From the NCBI GenBank assembly GCA_011391455.1, contig JAABQN010000012.1, forward strand, positions 1-19,304: a stretch of DNA of 19,304 nucleotides, read 5' to 3'. Made by a program: the position numbers and the translations under genes. This stretch comes from Nitrospiraceae bacterium. GTDB lineage: Bacteria; Nitrospirota; Nitrospiria; Nitrospirales; Nitrospiraceae. The notes below the pieces were generated by a model. It worked only from the letters and a program-made list of their open reading frames with translations. It ran no database searches and had not been told where the DNA came from. Positions 5,793-14,685 of the stretch are shown here, piece by piece. Each line of letters begins with the position of its first letter. The first letter of the stretch is position 1.

Positions 5793-6977
5793 ATGGTTTT
5801 TTCGGGAACTAAACCGTTCGGATATGCCGCTGCGCTGCTCGTGCTGGCTACGACAGCCGGGCTTCCTGGCTGTAAACAGGAAGCAGGGTCGGCACCGGCT
5901 CAAGAAGTGTCGCAAGTCGAAGTGGTCACGGTGACCCGCCAGACGATCCCGGACGAACCGGAATTCATCGGGCGGGCTGAGGCTTCACGCCCAGTGGAGA
6001 TTCGTTCGCAAGTGACCGGCTTGCTGAAGGCGGTGTTGTACCCGGAAGGGCGTGATGTCAAGAAGGGCGACCGTCTATATCAGATCGATCCCGTTCCTTT
6101 CCAAGCTGCCGTATCAAGGGCAAAGGCCAGGATTGCGGAGGCTGAAGCGCGTGTCGTCCAGGCGCAACAAGACCTCGCCCGCGTGAAGCCGCTATTGGAA
6201 GAACAAGCAGTCAGCCAGAAAGACGTGGACGATGCCGTAGCCGGCGACATGACCGCCAAAGCGCTGCTGCAGGGCGCCAAAGCAGAATTCATCAAGGCAA
6301 AGTTCGATCTTGACAATACCCTCATCACCGCTCCCATCAACGGCCTGAGCGAACGGAGCCGTTATTACGAAGGGCGGCTGGTCTCAGCGCAAACGGATTT
6401 GTTGACGGTCGTCCATCGCGTCGACCCCATGTATGTCGTGGTGAGTGTGCCGGAGACCTTCATTCTGAAACGGCGGCGGGATATCGAGTCGAAGAAAATT
6501 ACCCACCCAGGGGTCTACCAGTTACGAGGCCGGCTCACCCTCATGGATGACTCGGTCTATCCCGACGAGGGCATCCTCGACCTCCTGGAGCCTGGCTTGC
6601 GAACGGAGACCGGGTCACGCCAAACCAGAATCACGTTTCCCAATCCCAAACGTACCCTCTTGCCCGGGCAGTTCGTGAAGGTGCGATTCACCGGCGATTC
6701 GAACACGGAAGCGATCCTCATCCCTCAGCGCGCCGTGATGCAAGGTCCCCAGGGCCCCTTCGTCTATGTGGTCGGTCAGGACGAGAAGATCGACATTCGA
6801 GACGTGGCTGCGTCCGACTGGAAGGGTGACCAGTGGTTGATCGATGGGGGATTGAAAACGGGAGATCGTGTTGTCGTCAATGGTCTCATGAAGATCGGTC
6901 CCGGCGTCCCGGTGAAGGCTGTTCCATGGAGTCCAACCGGTGCGACGGCTGCGAATGCAGTTCCTCCCGCTCCCTAG
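5793..6977 (+). CDS. RND efflux periplasmic adaptor (membrane fusion lipoprotein)
   Basis: A 394-aa AcrA/MexE-type adaptor that bridges the inner-membrane pump and outer-membrane channel. It has a lipoprotein signal peptide with lipobox LPGC (Cys27 lipidated). The biotinyl/lipoyl-like half motif is 'RSQVTGLLKAVLYPEGRDVKKGD', split by an alpha-hairpin at about residues 105-165 (A/E/K/Q-rich, coiled-coil), then 'DNTLITAPINGLSER' completing the lipoyl domain. A beta-barrel and a membrane-proximal domain contain LLPGQFVKVRF. Length is normal for the family. Start ATG 5793 lies 9 nt after GGAG. It is the first gene of a tripartite operon, although a 190-bp hairpin element begins on its own stop codon and separates it from the pump gene. 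Substrate cannot be told from sequence. Confidence 0.96.
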   Translation: MVFSGTKPFGYAAALLVLATTAGLPGCKQEAGSAPAQEVSQVEVVTVTRQTIPDEPEFIGRAEASRPVEIRSQVTGLLKAVLYPEGRDVKKGDRLYQIDPVPFQAAVSRAKARIAEAEARVVQAQQDLARVKPLLEEQAVSQKDVDDAVAGDMTAKALLQGAKAEFIKAKFDLDNTLITAPINGLSERSRYYEGRLVSAQTDLLTVVHRVDPMYVVVSVPETFILKRRRDIESKKITHPGVYQLRGRLTLMDDSVYPDEGILDLLEPGLRTETGSRQTRITFPNPKRTLLPGQFVKVRFTGDSNTEAILIPQRAVMQGPQGPFVYVVGQDEKIDIRDVAASDWKGDQWLIDGGLKTGDRVVVNGLMKIGPGVPVKAVPWSPTGATAANAVPPAP

Positions 6978-7166
6978 CCCACATTATCCATGAGCGCTTC
7001 TACTACAATTGCCGATCCGCTGCTGCGACGAGCCTTCGGCCAGCGGGCTCGCCCCTCGGCCCCTCACCGTACTGCACGAGTACGCATCGGGTCCTCACGG
7101 CTCCGCGCGCTGGTCTCGCGACGCGGCTCAACAATTTCGCGACGAACCGTCATGAATAATGCGGGC
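6977..7166 (+). repeat. Element B copy 1, inside the RND operon
   Basis: Terminal inverted repeats GCCCACATTATCCATGA and (reverse complement of the right end) GCCCGCATTATTCATGA match in 14 of 17 positions. The interior shares long blocks with the copy at 17493, including GGTCTCGCGACGCGGCT and the ACGAACCGT end, plus a GTAC...GTAC mini-hairpin. The left end coincides with the last base of the adaptor's TAG; the right end stops 15 bases before the pump's GTG. It carries no gene, consistent with a miniature transposable or repetitive extragenic element. Confidence 0.8.
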
Positions 7167-7181
7167 TAATAAGGATCATTT

Positions 7182-10100
7182 GTGACATTGCATGTTTTCA
7201 TCGAACGGCCGATCCTGGCCTCGGTCGTGTCCATCGTGATCGTCGTGATGGGGCTGCTGTCTATGCAGTTCCTGCCGATCGCGCAATTTCCGGACATCAC
7301 TCCGCCGGTGGTGCAGATCGACGCGGATTACCCCGGTGCCAGCGCCGAGGTGGCGGCTGAGGCTGTGGCCAGACCGATTGAAGTGACTCTCCCCGGCATC
7401 GATAATTTACTCTATTTCGAGTCTACCAGCAGTAACGACGGGCATGTGACCATCAAGCTGACGTTTGAAGTCGGCACCAACCCCGACATCGCCCAAGTCC
7501 AAACCCAGAACCGTGAAAAGCTTGCGGAACCGTTGCTGCCGACGGAAGTGATACGGCTGGGTATATCCGTGAAGAAAGTATCCCCGAGTCTGGTCCAGGT
7601 CATCGTATTGAAGTCGACCGATCCCCGGCACGATGCCATCTATCTCTCGAACTACGCGACGCTCAGGCTGGTCGATGATCTGAAGCGAGTCAAGGGCGTC
7701 GGGGATGCGGTGGTGTTCGGTCAGCAGAACTACAGCATGCGGATCATTCTCAATCCCTTGCACATGGCGAAGCTGGGCCTGATTCCGAGCGACATCACCA
7801 CCATCATCCGAGAGCAGAACCGGGATTATCCGGCCGGGACCATCGGGCGGGAGCCGGCGCCGAAGGGCACGGAACTGACCATCCCGATCATCACGAAGGG
7901 CCGGCTGACCGAGGTGAAGGACTTCGAGGAGCTGATCGTTCGCGCCTTGCCGGACGGCTCGACGGTCAGGCTGAAGGACGTCGCGCGCATCGAACTGGGC
8001 GCCCAGTCCTATGCCCTTGAGGGGCGCTGGAACAGCAAGCCCACCACGTTTATCTTGACCTTCCTTTCCCCGGGGGCCAATGCGCTCGATATGGCTCGCC
8101 GCACGCGTATGCAAATGGACGAGCTCGCGAAGGACTTTCCGTCCGGCGTATCCTACGAATTGTCATACGACACCACACGCTTCATCGAAGTCTCGATCCA
8201 AGAAGTGGTGAAGACCTTAGCGCAGGCTATGGTCCTGGTCGTCCTCGTGGTGTATCTGTTTCTCCAAAGTTGGCGCGCCACCATCATTCCCTTGGTTGCC
8301 GTGCCGGTTTCGTTGATCGGCACGTTCACAGGATTGTACGCATTGGGATTCTCGATCAATACGATTACCCTGTTCGGGATGGTCCTTGCCATCGGGATCG
8401 TCGTGGACGACGCCATCGTGGTCGTGGAAAACGTCGAACGCCATATGCGCGAAGATCGCCTGTCGGCTAAAGACGCGGCCAAACGGGCCATGAGCGAAGT
8501 CACGGCCCCGATCATTGCGATCGTGCTGGTGCTGGTGTCCGTCTTCGTTCCCGTCGGGTTTATCGGCGGGATCACCGGGGCACTCTACAAGCAGTTTGCC
8601 GCGACGATCGCCATCTCGGTGATTGTGTCGGGGTTTGTGGCACTCACCCTCAGCCCGGCGCTCTGCGCGTTGGTGCTCACTCCGCAGCATGCCGTTCGGG
8701 GCCGGTTCTGGGCCTTTTTCGACCGGGTGTTCGGCTCGACACAGAAGGGCTATACGAGTTCTGTCGGCAGGCTTATGGCGAGGCCGGTGTTGGTGATGTT
8801 GGCCTTCGGCGGTCTTCTCGTGGTATCGCTCGGCCTGTTCGAAAAACTCCCCAAAAGTTTTTTACCGGAGGAAGATCAAGGCTATTTCATCGTGGTGGCG
8901 CAGTTGCCGGACGGAGCGTCGAAGCAGCGGACCGATGCGGTGCTCGAACGGATTGAACGGTTTTTTCAGGCAAACCGGGCGGTCTTTTCCACCGACTCCC
9001 TTACAGGTCAAAATTTTGTTTTCGGCACCAGAGGGCCGAACTCCGCGACCATGTTCGTGCCGTTGATTCCCTGGGACGATCGTCCTGAACTTCAGTACCA
9101 GGCGCAGGCGATGGTCGGCGCAGCCTACGCCGAGTTTGCGAAGATTCCGGAAGCGCTGCTATTGGCATTCAATGCGCCGGCCATCGAGGGCGTGGGAGCG
9201 GCCGGAGGTTTTTCCGCGCAACTACAAGATCCCAGCGGCGGAGATTTCAAAAAGTTCGCGGCGGTCGCACAGCAATTTGTCGAACGGGCGCAGAAGGAAC
9301 CGGCGATCGGCCGGGTCGGGACGAATTTTCGCGTCTCCTCACCCCGGTTGTTTGCCCATGTGAACCGGGAGCGGGCGAAGGCTCTGGGGATACCGATTTC
9401 AGACATCTTCGACACATTGCAGGCCTACTTCGGCAATTTCTATATCAACGACTTTGTGAAATTCGGCCGTGTCTATCATGTACAGACGGAGGCAGACGCG
9501 GAGTTCCGGGCTACCCCTCAGGATATTTCGAAGATCTACGTGCGGGCCCAGACCCCCCAGGGCACGAATATGATTCCCCTCGATACCGTTGTGACAGCAG
9601 AGTATCAGAGCGGACCAGATCCGGTGAACCACTTCAATGGGTACAATACCGCACTGGTGTTGGGCGCGGCCGCTCCCGGCCATAGTTCGGGGGAGGCGCT
9701 CGAAGCGCTCGAACGTGTCGGCAAAGAGGTGCTCGTTCCGCAAGGCTACGCGATCGACTACAGCAACATTTCGTTTCAGGAGCGGCGTGTCGGCGGCCAA
9801 TCCGGCTATGTCTTCGGGATCGGGCTCCTGATGGTGTTTCTCGTGCTGGCGGCGCAGTTCGAGAGCTGGGTCGTCCCCTTCGCGGTGATCCTGGCCGTGC
9901 CCTTTGCGATTTTCGGCGCGCTCTCTGCCGTGTGGGTGCGCGGCTTTGAAAACGACATCTATTTCCAGATCGGACTGGTCACCTTGATCGGCCTAGCCGC
10001 GAAGAATGCGATTCTCATCGTCGAGTTTGCCAATACGCGTTATGAAGCGGGACGTCCTCTGATCGAGGCAGCGCTGGAGGCAGCCCGGCTGCGGTTCCGG

Positions 10101-10355
10101 CCTATTATCATGACCTCCATGGCCTTTATCTTCGGCATGGTCCCGTTGGTCTGGGCTACTGGCGCTGGGTCTGCAAGCCGTCAGTCGATCGGGACCGGCG
10201 TCATGGGTGGAATGATTGCCGCCACGTTCCTGGCGATCTTCTTCGTGCCGCTGTTTTATGTGCTCATTCGCAAGTTGAGCCAGCGTAAGTCGCTGCCGGT
10301 CGCGGCGGCTAGCTCATCGGCCGCCCCGCCGGTGTCGTTGGAGGATGAACCCTAA
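7182..10355 (+). CDS. RND multidrug efflux pump, HAE-1 family inner-membrane transporter
   Basis: 1057 aa, the normal size of AcrB/MexB-type proton-driven exporters. It begins GTG (TLHVFIERPILASV) 7 nt after AGGAT. Two halves each have a large periplasmic loop: the first transmembrane segment at about 10-30, the 6-helix cluster at about 340-550, and the second cluster at about 870-1040. The proton-relay residues are present: D409-D410 in GIVVDDAIVVVEN and K941 in GLAAKNAILIVEF. The porter-domain hallmark 'FPDITPPVVQIDADYPGASAEV' is intact. It works as a trimer in complex with the adaptor upstream and the channel downstream. Homology favours drug or organic-compound export over metal export (no CusA/CzcA Met or His signature seen); exact substrate unknown. 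Confidence 0.97.
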   Translation: MTLHVFIERPILASVVSIVIVVMGLLSMQFLPIAQFPDITPPVVQIDADYPGASAEVAAEAVARPIEVTLPGIDNLLYFESTSSNDGHVTIKLTFEVGTNPDIAQVQTQNREKLAEPLLPTEVIRLGISVKKVSPSLVQVIVLKSTDPRHDAIYLSNYATLRLVDDLKRVKGVGDAVVFGQQNYSMRIILNPLHMAKLGLIPSDITTIIREQNRDYPAGTIGREPAPKGTELTIPIITKGRLTEVKDFEELIVRALPDGSTVRLKDVARIELGAQSYALEGRWNSKPTTFILTFLSPGANALDMARRTRMQMDELAKDFPSGVSYELSYDTTRFIEVSIQEVVKTLAQAMVLVVLVVYLFLQSWRATIIPLVAVPVSLIGTFTGLYALGFSINTITLFGMVLAIGIVVDDAIVVVENVERHMREDRLSAKDAAKRAMSEVTAPIIAIVLVLVSVFVPVGFIGGITGALYKQFAATIAISVIVSGFVALTLSPALCALVLTPQHAVRGRFWAFFDRVFGSTQKGYTSSVGRLMARPVLVMLAFGGLLVVSLGLFEKLPKSFLPEEDQGYFIVVAQLPDGASKQRTDAVLERIERFFQANRAVFSTDSLTGQNFVFGTRGPNSATMFVPLIPWDDRPELQYQAQAMVGAAYAEFAKIPEALLLAFNAPAIEGVGAAGGFSAQLQDPSGGDFKKFAAVAQQFVERAQKEPAIGRVGTNFRVSSPRLFAHVNRERAKALGIPISDIFDTLQAYFGNFYINDFVKFGRVYHVQTEADAEFRATPQDISKIYVRAQTPQGTNMIPLDTVVTAEYQSGPDPVNHFNGYNTALVLGAAAPGHSSGEALEALERVGKEVLVPQGYAIDYSNISFQERRVGGQSGYVFGIGLLMVFLVLAAQFESWVVPFAVILAVPFAIFGALSAVWVRGFENDIYFQIGLVTLIGLAAKNAILIVEFANTRYEAGRPLIEAALEAARLRFRPIIMTSMAFIFGMVPLVWATGAGSASRQSIGTGVMGGMIAATFLAIFFVPLFYVLIRKLSQRKSLPVAAASSSAAPPVSLEDEP

Positions 10356-10356
10356 C

Positions 10357-11775
10357 GTGCGTACTGTGATGGCCATCGGATTGTCCTGTCTCTTCCTGTC
10401 CTGCTCCATGGGGCCGGACTATCAACGGCCTAAGACGGAAGAAACTCCCTCGTTCAGGATGGCGGAAGGATCGCCCGATATCCCCTCCCTGGCCAATCTC
10501 CCCTGGTGGGATCTGCTGCGCGACGAGCAGCTACAGGCCTTGATCAAGACCGCATTGACGGAGAACAGGGATCTCCGGCAAGCAATCGCGACGGTCGAAG
10601 AGTTTCAGGCCCGCGCCTTCATTGCAAGGTCTGATTTCATGCCAGGCATCTCGGGTTCGGGTAATGCCCCGGTGTTCGGACGCAAGACGGTATTCCTCGT
10701 TCCGGGGTTCGCCAACCCGTTCAATTATTACCTTCAAGGCAATCTGGCGTGGGAGCTCGACATTTGGGGCCGCATTCGTCGATCGAACGAAGCGGCTCGT
10801 GCCGATCTTCTCTCGAAAGAAGAGAATCGTCGCGCGGTGACGATTCAATTGGTAAGCGCGGTCGGTGAGGCCTACTTCAATCTCCTCCAGTTCGATGCGC
10901 AGCTCGATATCGCGAAGCGGACGGTACAATCCTGGGAAGAGTCGGTCCGAATTTCTCAGGCTCGTTTGAAACAGGGTTTTAGTTCACGTCTGGACATGGA
11001 TCAGTTCGAGGCGGAGAGGGCCCATGCCGCGGCCCGGACGGCCGAACTCGAAAGGCAGATGGTTCAAGCCGAAAACCAGTTGAGCGTGCTGACAGGTCGT
11101 AAGCCTTTTGCCATTACTCGAGGCCGGTCCCTGTACGACCAGGTCATGCCCCCGGATGTCCCTGCCGGTTTGCCATCGGAACTTTTGCAAAGGCGGCCCG
11201 ATCTGTTACAAACCGAGCAACAGCTCGCGGCTGCCACGGCTCGCATCGGCGCGGCGAAGGCCGATCGGTTTCCCAAGATCACACTCACAGGCCTGCTCGG
11301 TTCTGCCAGCCCGCAGTTGTCGAAATTCTTTACCGATCCCGCATCCTACGGCGTGGCAGGAGCCGGATTCACTGGTCCGCTCCTGAACGCTCAGATGCTG
11401 GGGTTTCAGCAGGAAGCGGCAGAGGCGCAAGCCAAGCAGGCGCTTGCGCAGTATGAGCAGAGCATCCTCATCGCCTTCCGCGAGGTCGAGGACTCTCTCG
11501 TAGCCGTCCGTACGTCGCGAACGCAGAACGAGGCGCAACAACAACAGGTCACAGCGCTGCAGTCAGCATTGAAGCTGGCAGAACTTCGCTACAAAGGCGG
11601 TTTGGCCAATTATCTCGACGTGCTCGTGTCTCGGCGCAATCTGTTCGAAGCTGAATTGGCTATGACCAGCTCACGCCGCCTGCATCTCGTCTCGGTGGTG
11701 CAACTCTACAAGGCCCTTGGCGGTGGCTGGTCTCCTGAGATGGACCGGCCCAAGGGCGACAGCAAAGGATCGTGA
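10357..11775 (+). CDS. Outer-membrane efflux channel lipoprotein (TolC/NodT family)
   Basis: Outer-membrane factor of the tripartite pump, with two outer-membrane efflux repeats forming an alpha/beta barrel: first repeat about residues 60-250, second about 265-460. The lipobox LFLSC places the lipidated Cys at residue 16, followed by the family's 'GPDYQRP' start of the mature protein. 'AWELDIWGRIRR' and 'LQRRPDLLQTEQQLAAATARIGAAKADRFPKITLTG' are typical. Two starts compete: ATG 10345 would touch the GGAGG at 10340-10344 with no spacing and overlap the pump gene by 11 bp, whereas GTG 10357 lies 12 nt after GGAGG and 1 nt after the pump stop. I prefer GTG; the mature protein is the same either way (472 aa from GTG, 476 from ATG). 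Confidence 0.94.
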   Translation: MRTVMAIGLSCLFLSCSMGPDYQRPKTEETPSFRMAEGSPDIPSLANLPWWDLLRDEQLQALIKTALTENRDLRQAIATVEEFQARAFIARSDFMPGISGSGNAPVFGRKTVFLVPGFANPFNYYLQGNLAWELDIWGRIRRSNEAARADLLSKEENRRAVTIQLVSAVGEAYFNLLQFDAQLDIAKRTVQSWEESVRISQARLKQGFSSRLDMDQFEAERAHAAARTAELERQMVQAENQLSVLTGRKPFAITRGRSLYDQVMPPDVPAGLPSELLQRRPDLLQTEQQLAAATARIGAAKADRFPKITLTGLLGSASPQLSKFFTDPASYGVAGAGFTGPLLNAQMLGFQQEAAEAQAKQALAQYEQSILIAFREVEDSLVAVRTSRTQNEAQQQQVTALQSALKLAELRYKGGLANYLDVLVSRRNLFEAELAMTSSRRLHLVSVVQLYKALGGGWSPEMDRPKGDSKGS

Positions 11776-11779
11776 AGAC

Positions 11780-12385
11780 ATGGAAAAACCCGCCGACACG
11801 CAATACCAAATTCATGACCTGTTGCGTCGGCGCTGGAGTCCACGCGCGTTCGATGATCGGCCTGTCGAGTCGGAGAAGCTGCGGAGTCTCTTCGAGGCGG
11901 CACGGTGGGCGCCTTCATCGAATAACGGGCAGCCCTGGCGATTCTTGGTCGCTACGAAAGACAACAAGGCTGAGCATGATCGGTTGTTCAACTGCCTGGT
12001 TGAAGCCAATCAGAAATGGGCCTATCGTGCACCGGTGTTGCTGCTGTCCGTGGCGAAACTGCAGTTCGAGGATGGCTCGCCGAATCGCCACGCGCTCCAC
12101 GACACGGGCATGGCGGCAGAGAATCTCGTGATCCAGGCCACAGCCCTTGGACTTGTGGCCCATCAGATGGCAGGTTTCCGAATCGATCAGGCGCGAGCGG
12201 ACTGTCAGATTCCTGAGGGCTATGAGCCGGTGGCCATGATGGCGGTCGGGTATCCAGGCGATTCTGCCATACTATCGGAGCGCCTGAGGGAGCGAGAAAC
12301 TCAACCAAGGGTCCGGAAACCATTGTCGGAGTTTTTGTACTCAGCAATCTGGGAACAACCGTCTCCCCTTCTCGGTCATGAGTGA
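11780..12385 (+). CDS. Nitroreductase-family flavoprotein
   Basis: A 201-aa FMN-dependent oxidoreductase of the nitroreductase superfamily. The FMN-contacting N-terminus 'LLRRRWSPRAFDDRPV' and 'AARWAPSSNNGQPWRFLV', together with 'TGMAAENLVIQATALGLVAHQM' in the middle, are diagnostic. It probably reduces nitroaromatics, quinones or related electrophiles with NAD(P)H, acting in the cytoplasm as a homodimer. The ATG lies 4 nt after the outer-membrane factor's stop, so it is probably the fourth gene of the efflux operon, and detoxification plus efflux of similar compounds is a sensible joint role (inference). An upstream extension to about 11717 in the same frame exists but overlaps the previous gene and lacks a ribosome-binding site. 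Confidence 0.93.
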   Translation: MEKPADTQYQIHDLLRRRWSPRAFDDRPVESEKLRSLFEAARWAPSSNNGQPWRFLVATKDNKAEHDRLFNCLVEANQKWAYRAPVLLLSVAKLQFEDGSPNRHALHDTGMAAENLVIQATALGLVAHQMAGFRIDQARADCQIPEGYEPVAMMAVGYPGDSAILSERLRERETQPRVRKPLSEFLYSAIWEQPSPLLGHE

Positions 12386-12478
12386 ATTTCGCAGAACTCC
12401 AAAGGTAGAATCGATCCCGTTTCGAGGATGATGCGAAGATGGACATCGGTTACATAGAGGAAAGGTGAAGGAAAGATC

Positions 12479-13210
12479 ATGAAGCCACTCAGTGGGAAAG
12501 TTGCGATCGTCACAGGGTCGTCCAGCGGGATCGGACGAGCCATCGCAGAGCGATTGGCTGAAGACGGGGCTATTGTGGTGGTGAATTATGGAACAAGCGC
12601 CGAGAAAGCGCAGCAAGTCGTAACGGGCATTCAGGCCAAGGGTGGGAAGGCCGTCGCCGTTCAATCCGACATGAGCCAGGTCGCAGAGGCGCGACGTCTT
12701 GTGATCGAGACGGTGAAGCAATTCAGCCGGCTCGATATTCTGGTCAACAATGCCGGGCGATTTATGCCCAGGGCGCTTCTCGATACGACCGAGGCCGACT
12801 TCGACCAGATCATTGCCTTGAATGCCAAGGGTCCCTACTTCGCGATGCAGGAAGCGGCCAACGTGCTCAAAGAGGGTGGCCGCATCGTGAACATTTCCAC
12901 TGATGGAACCCATTTGAGTTTTCCCGGTGCGACGGCTTATCTTGGCAGCAAGGGCGCACTGGAGCAGTACACGAGAGGACTGGCGCAGGAGCTTGCTCCG
13001 CGAGGCGTTACCGTCAATACGGTCTCACCGGGATTTACCGAGACTGGCATGATGACAGACCAGTTTCGCCAGATCGGCATACAGCTGTCTCCACTGAAGC
13101 GGCTCGGTCTCCCCAAGGATATTGCCGACGTGGTAGCCTTCGTCGTCAGTGAAGAGGCGCGGTGGTTAACGGGGCAGAATATTCATGCAGGCGGCGGCAT
13201 TGTCATGTAG
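12479..13210 (+). CDS. Short-chain dehydrogenase/reductase (FabG-like)
   Basis: A 243-aa classical SDR. The cofactor motif TGSSSGIG is near residue 12, NNAG is near residue 90, and the catalytic Y-L-G-S-K follows 'PGATAY'. The position of the catalytic Ser (13 residues before Tyr) is Thr, in NIST, a conservative change seen in some SDRs that may lower or alter activity. Asn-Tyr after the second beta strand (VVVNYG) suggests NADP(H). It would reduce a carbonyl or oxidise an alcohol; substrate unknown. AAGGAAAG precedes the ATG by about 5 nt. The TAG stop directly abuts repeat element A. It begins 93 bp after the nitroreductase, probably with its own promoter in that gap, though I see no strong one. 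Confidence 0.92.
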   Translation: MKPLSGKVAIVTGSSSGIGRAIAERLAEDGAIVVVNYGTSAEKAQQVVTGIQAKGGKAVAVQSDMSQVAEARRLVIETVKQFSRLDILVNNAGRFMPRALLDTTEADFDQIIALNAKGPYFAMQEAANVLKEGGRIVNISTDGTHLSFPGATAYLGSKGALEQYTRGLAQELAPRGVTVNTVSPGFTETGMMTDQFRQIGIQLSPLKRLGLPKDIADVVAFVVSEEARWLTGQNIHAGGGIVM

Positions 13211-13461
13211 CAGGATGCTGAAAAAGTCCGCCAGCAAGGGAGGGAACGGCCATGTGCCCTTCTTGCTCGCAGAGCGCGCACGATAAGAATGTGCTCGTTC
13301 GATGCGCGCAGTAAAGGCCAGCCTTGGCCGCTCCCTTTAGGAGATGTATATGAAGTAGGAGAATCCTCTTTGAGCATACTGCGGCGGCTTTGTTACCGTC
13401 ACAGCCAATATGGAAAGCTTCAATCGTCTATTGCGTGTAAACTGATTTTTCCCGCAGCCTG
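13211..13461 (+). repeat. Element A copy 1
   Basis: It starts CAGGATGCTGAAAAAGTCCG right after the SDR stop codon. An internal right end TTTGAGCATACTGC occurs at 13369-13382, and a second terminal-like sequence TTTTTCCCGCAGCCTG ends at 13461. The interior has AAGGGAG/CTCCCTT arms and the conserved loop GTGCTCGTTCGATGCGCGCA. It carries no gene. The ribosome-binding site of the following RidA gene (AGGAGG) begins 3 bases after the element. Confidence 0.8.
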
Positions 13462-13475
13462 ATAGGAGGGAACGA

Positions 13476-13871
13476 ATGGGGCGGCAGAATATTTCTACTG
13501 GTGGTCCATGGGAAGGTAAGCTTGGGTACTCGCGAGCGGTGCGAGTCGGTTCTTCGATTTCCGTTTCCGGCTCGACGGCCATGACATCCTCTGGTTTGGT
13601 CGGCAAGGGGGATCCCTATGCCCAGACCATTCAGACGTTGAAGACGATTGAAGCAGCGCTCCAGCAGGCCGGGGCCTCGCTCGCCGATGTGGTTCGAACG
13701 CGCATGTACCTGGTGAATATCGATCAATGGCAGGAGGTTGGCCGGGCCCATGGTGAAGTGTTCGTGACTATCAGGCCTGCCACGACGATAGTGGAGGTGA
13801 AACGCTTGATCGATCCTGACATGTTGGTGGAGATCGAAGCCGATGCCATTTTAACCCATGGACAATCCTAA
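13476..13871 (+). CDS. RidA/YjgF family enamine-imine deaminase
   Basis: 131 aa, matching the family length. RidA proteins hydrolyse reactive 2-aminoacrylate and similar imines made by PLP enzymes. The conserved tail of the fold 'LADVVRTRMYLVNIDQWQEVG...PATTIVEV.RLI.PDMLVEIEADA' is complete, with the substrate-binding Arg in VVRTRMYL. It has a strong AGGAGG 6 nt before the ATG. The family also contains Rid2-Rid7 subgroups with other or unknown roles; the extended N-terminus 'STGGPWEGKLGYSRAVRVG' resembles the non-archetypal Rid subgroups. The gene is flanked by two different repeat elements, so its promoter may lie within element A. Confidence 0.93.
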   Translation: MGRQNISTGGPWEGKLGYSRAVRVGSSISVSGSTAMTSSGLVGKGDPYAQTIQTLKTIEAALQQAGASLADVVRTRMYLVNIDQWQEVGRAHGEVFVTIRPATTIVEVKRLIDPDMLVEIEADAILTHGQS

Positions 13872-13873
13872 CC

Positions 13874-14029
13874 TGCTTTACTCATGACGGTTCGTCGCGA
13901 AAGCGTGCCAACGGGTCAGGCGAGGGGCGCGAGGGAAGACATTCCTTCTGGTACCCCTAGCCTCTTGCCCCGTGCCTCGCGCCTGAACATTCACGATTGC
14001 GGCAGAAACGGCTATGAATAATGCCGGCC
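13874..14029 (+). repeat. Element B copy 2 (divergent interior)
   Basis: The left end CTCATGACGGTTCGTCGCGAAA and the inverted right end GGCATTATTCATAGCCGTTTC match the termini of the copy at 6977. The interior differs and has its own inverted GGCGaGGGGCGCGAGG/CCTCGCGCC arms. It starts within about 10 bases of the RidA stop. Internal difference with conserved ends is typical of non-autonomous elements. Confidence 0.65.
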
Positions 14030-14052
14030 AAGAGTAAGAACGAGAGCTCCGG

Positions 14053-14685
14053 ATGAGCCACCAGGCACCGGAAATCAGGCATCTGTCCAAGACAGATCCG
14101 GTCATGAAGCGATTAATTCGTGAGGTGGGTCCCTTCACCTTGACTCCTCGATCGAAGCGGTCACCGTTTGAATCGCTGGCACGGGCGATTGCCTACCAAC
14201 AACTTCACGAGAAAGCGGCGGAGAGTATCTTGCGCCGGTTCGTGGCCCTGTTTCCGACAAAGCGGTTTCCTCAACCGGACGATCTGCTCGCAATGAACGA
14301 GCAGGCGATCCGTGGCGCAGGCTTTTCACAAGCCAAGGTTGCGGCGCTCCGTGATCTGGCTGCGAAGACGCTTGACGGCACTGTGCCGACAGGCGCCATC
14401 GTTCGGAAGCTCGACGACGAGGCAATCATCGAGCGGCTCATAGCGGTTCGTGGGATTGGCCGTTGGACAGTCGAAATGTTGCTGATTTTCCAACTGGGGC
14501 GGCCGGATGTCTTGCCGGTCGATGACTTTGGCGTGCGCAACGGATTCCGCATCGCCTATGGCAAGCGTTCGATGCCGAAACCGGGAGAAGTGCTGCGATT
14601 CGGGGAGCGCTGGAAACCCTACCGCACCGCCGCAGCGTGGTATCTTTGGCGGGCAGCCGATCGAGCGAAGGAAGCAGGATGCTGA
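14053..14685 (+). CDS. AlkA/Mag-type DNA-3-methyladenine glycosylase
   Basis: A 210-aa helix-hairpin-helix/GPD glycosylase that removes alkylated bases in base-excision repair. 'LARAIAYQQLHEKAAESI' opens the domain, and the hairpin 'LIAVRGIGRWTVEMLLIFQLGRPDVLPVDDFGVRNG' carries the catalytic Asp158 (second D of VDD). There is no C-terminal [4Fe-4S] Cys cluster, so it is AlkA-like rather than Nth-like. It lacks the N-terminal TBP-like domain of E. coli AlkA, as many short homologues do. The C-terminal residues Ala-Gly-Cys and the TGA stop are encoded by the start of repeat element A (CAGGATGCTGA), so an insertion has replaced the original end of this gene. Confidence 0.93.
   Translation: MSHQAPEIRHLSKTDPVMKRLIREVGPFTLTPRSKRSPFESLARAIAYQQLHEKAAESILRRFVALFPTKRFPQPDDLLAMNEQAIRGAGFSQAKVAALRDLAAKTLDGTVPTGAIVRKLDDEAIIERLIAVRGIGRWTVEMLLIFQLGRPDVLPVDDFGVRNGFRIAYGKRSMPKPGEVLRFGERWKPYRTAAAWYLWRAADRAKEAGC

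Noticed and set aside
7407..8114. 235-aa open frame on the minus strand
   Set aside because: It lies wholly inside the pump gene, has no ribosome-binding site or domain, and reflects the codon bias of the gene on the other strand.
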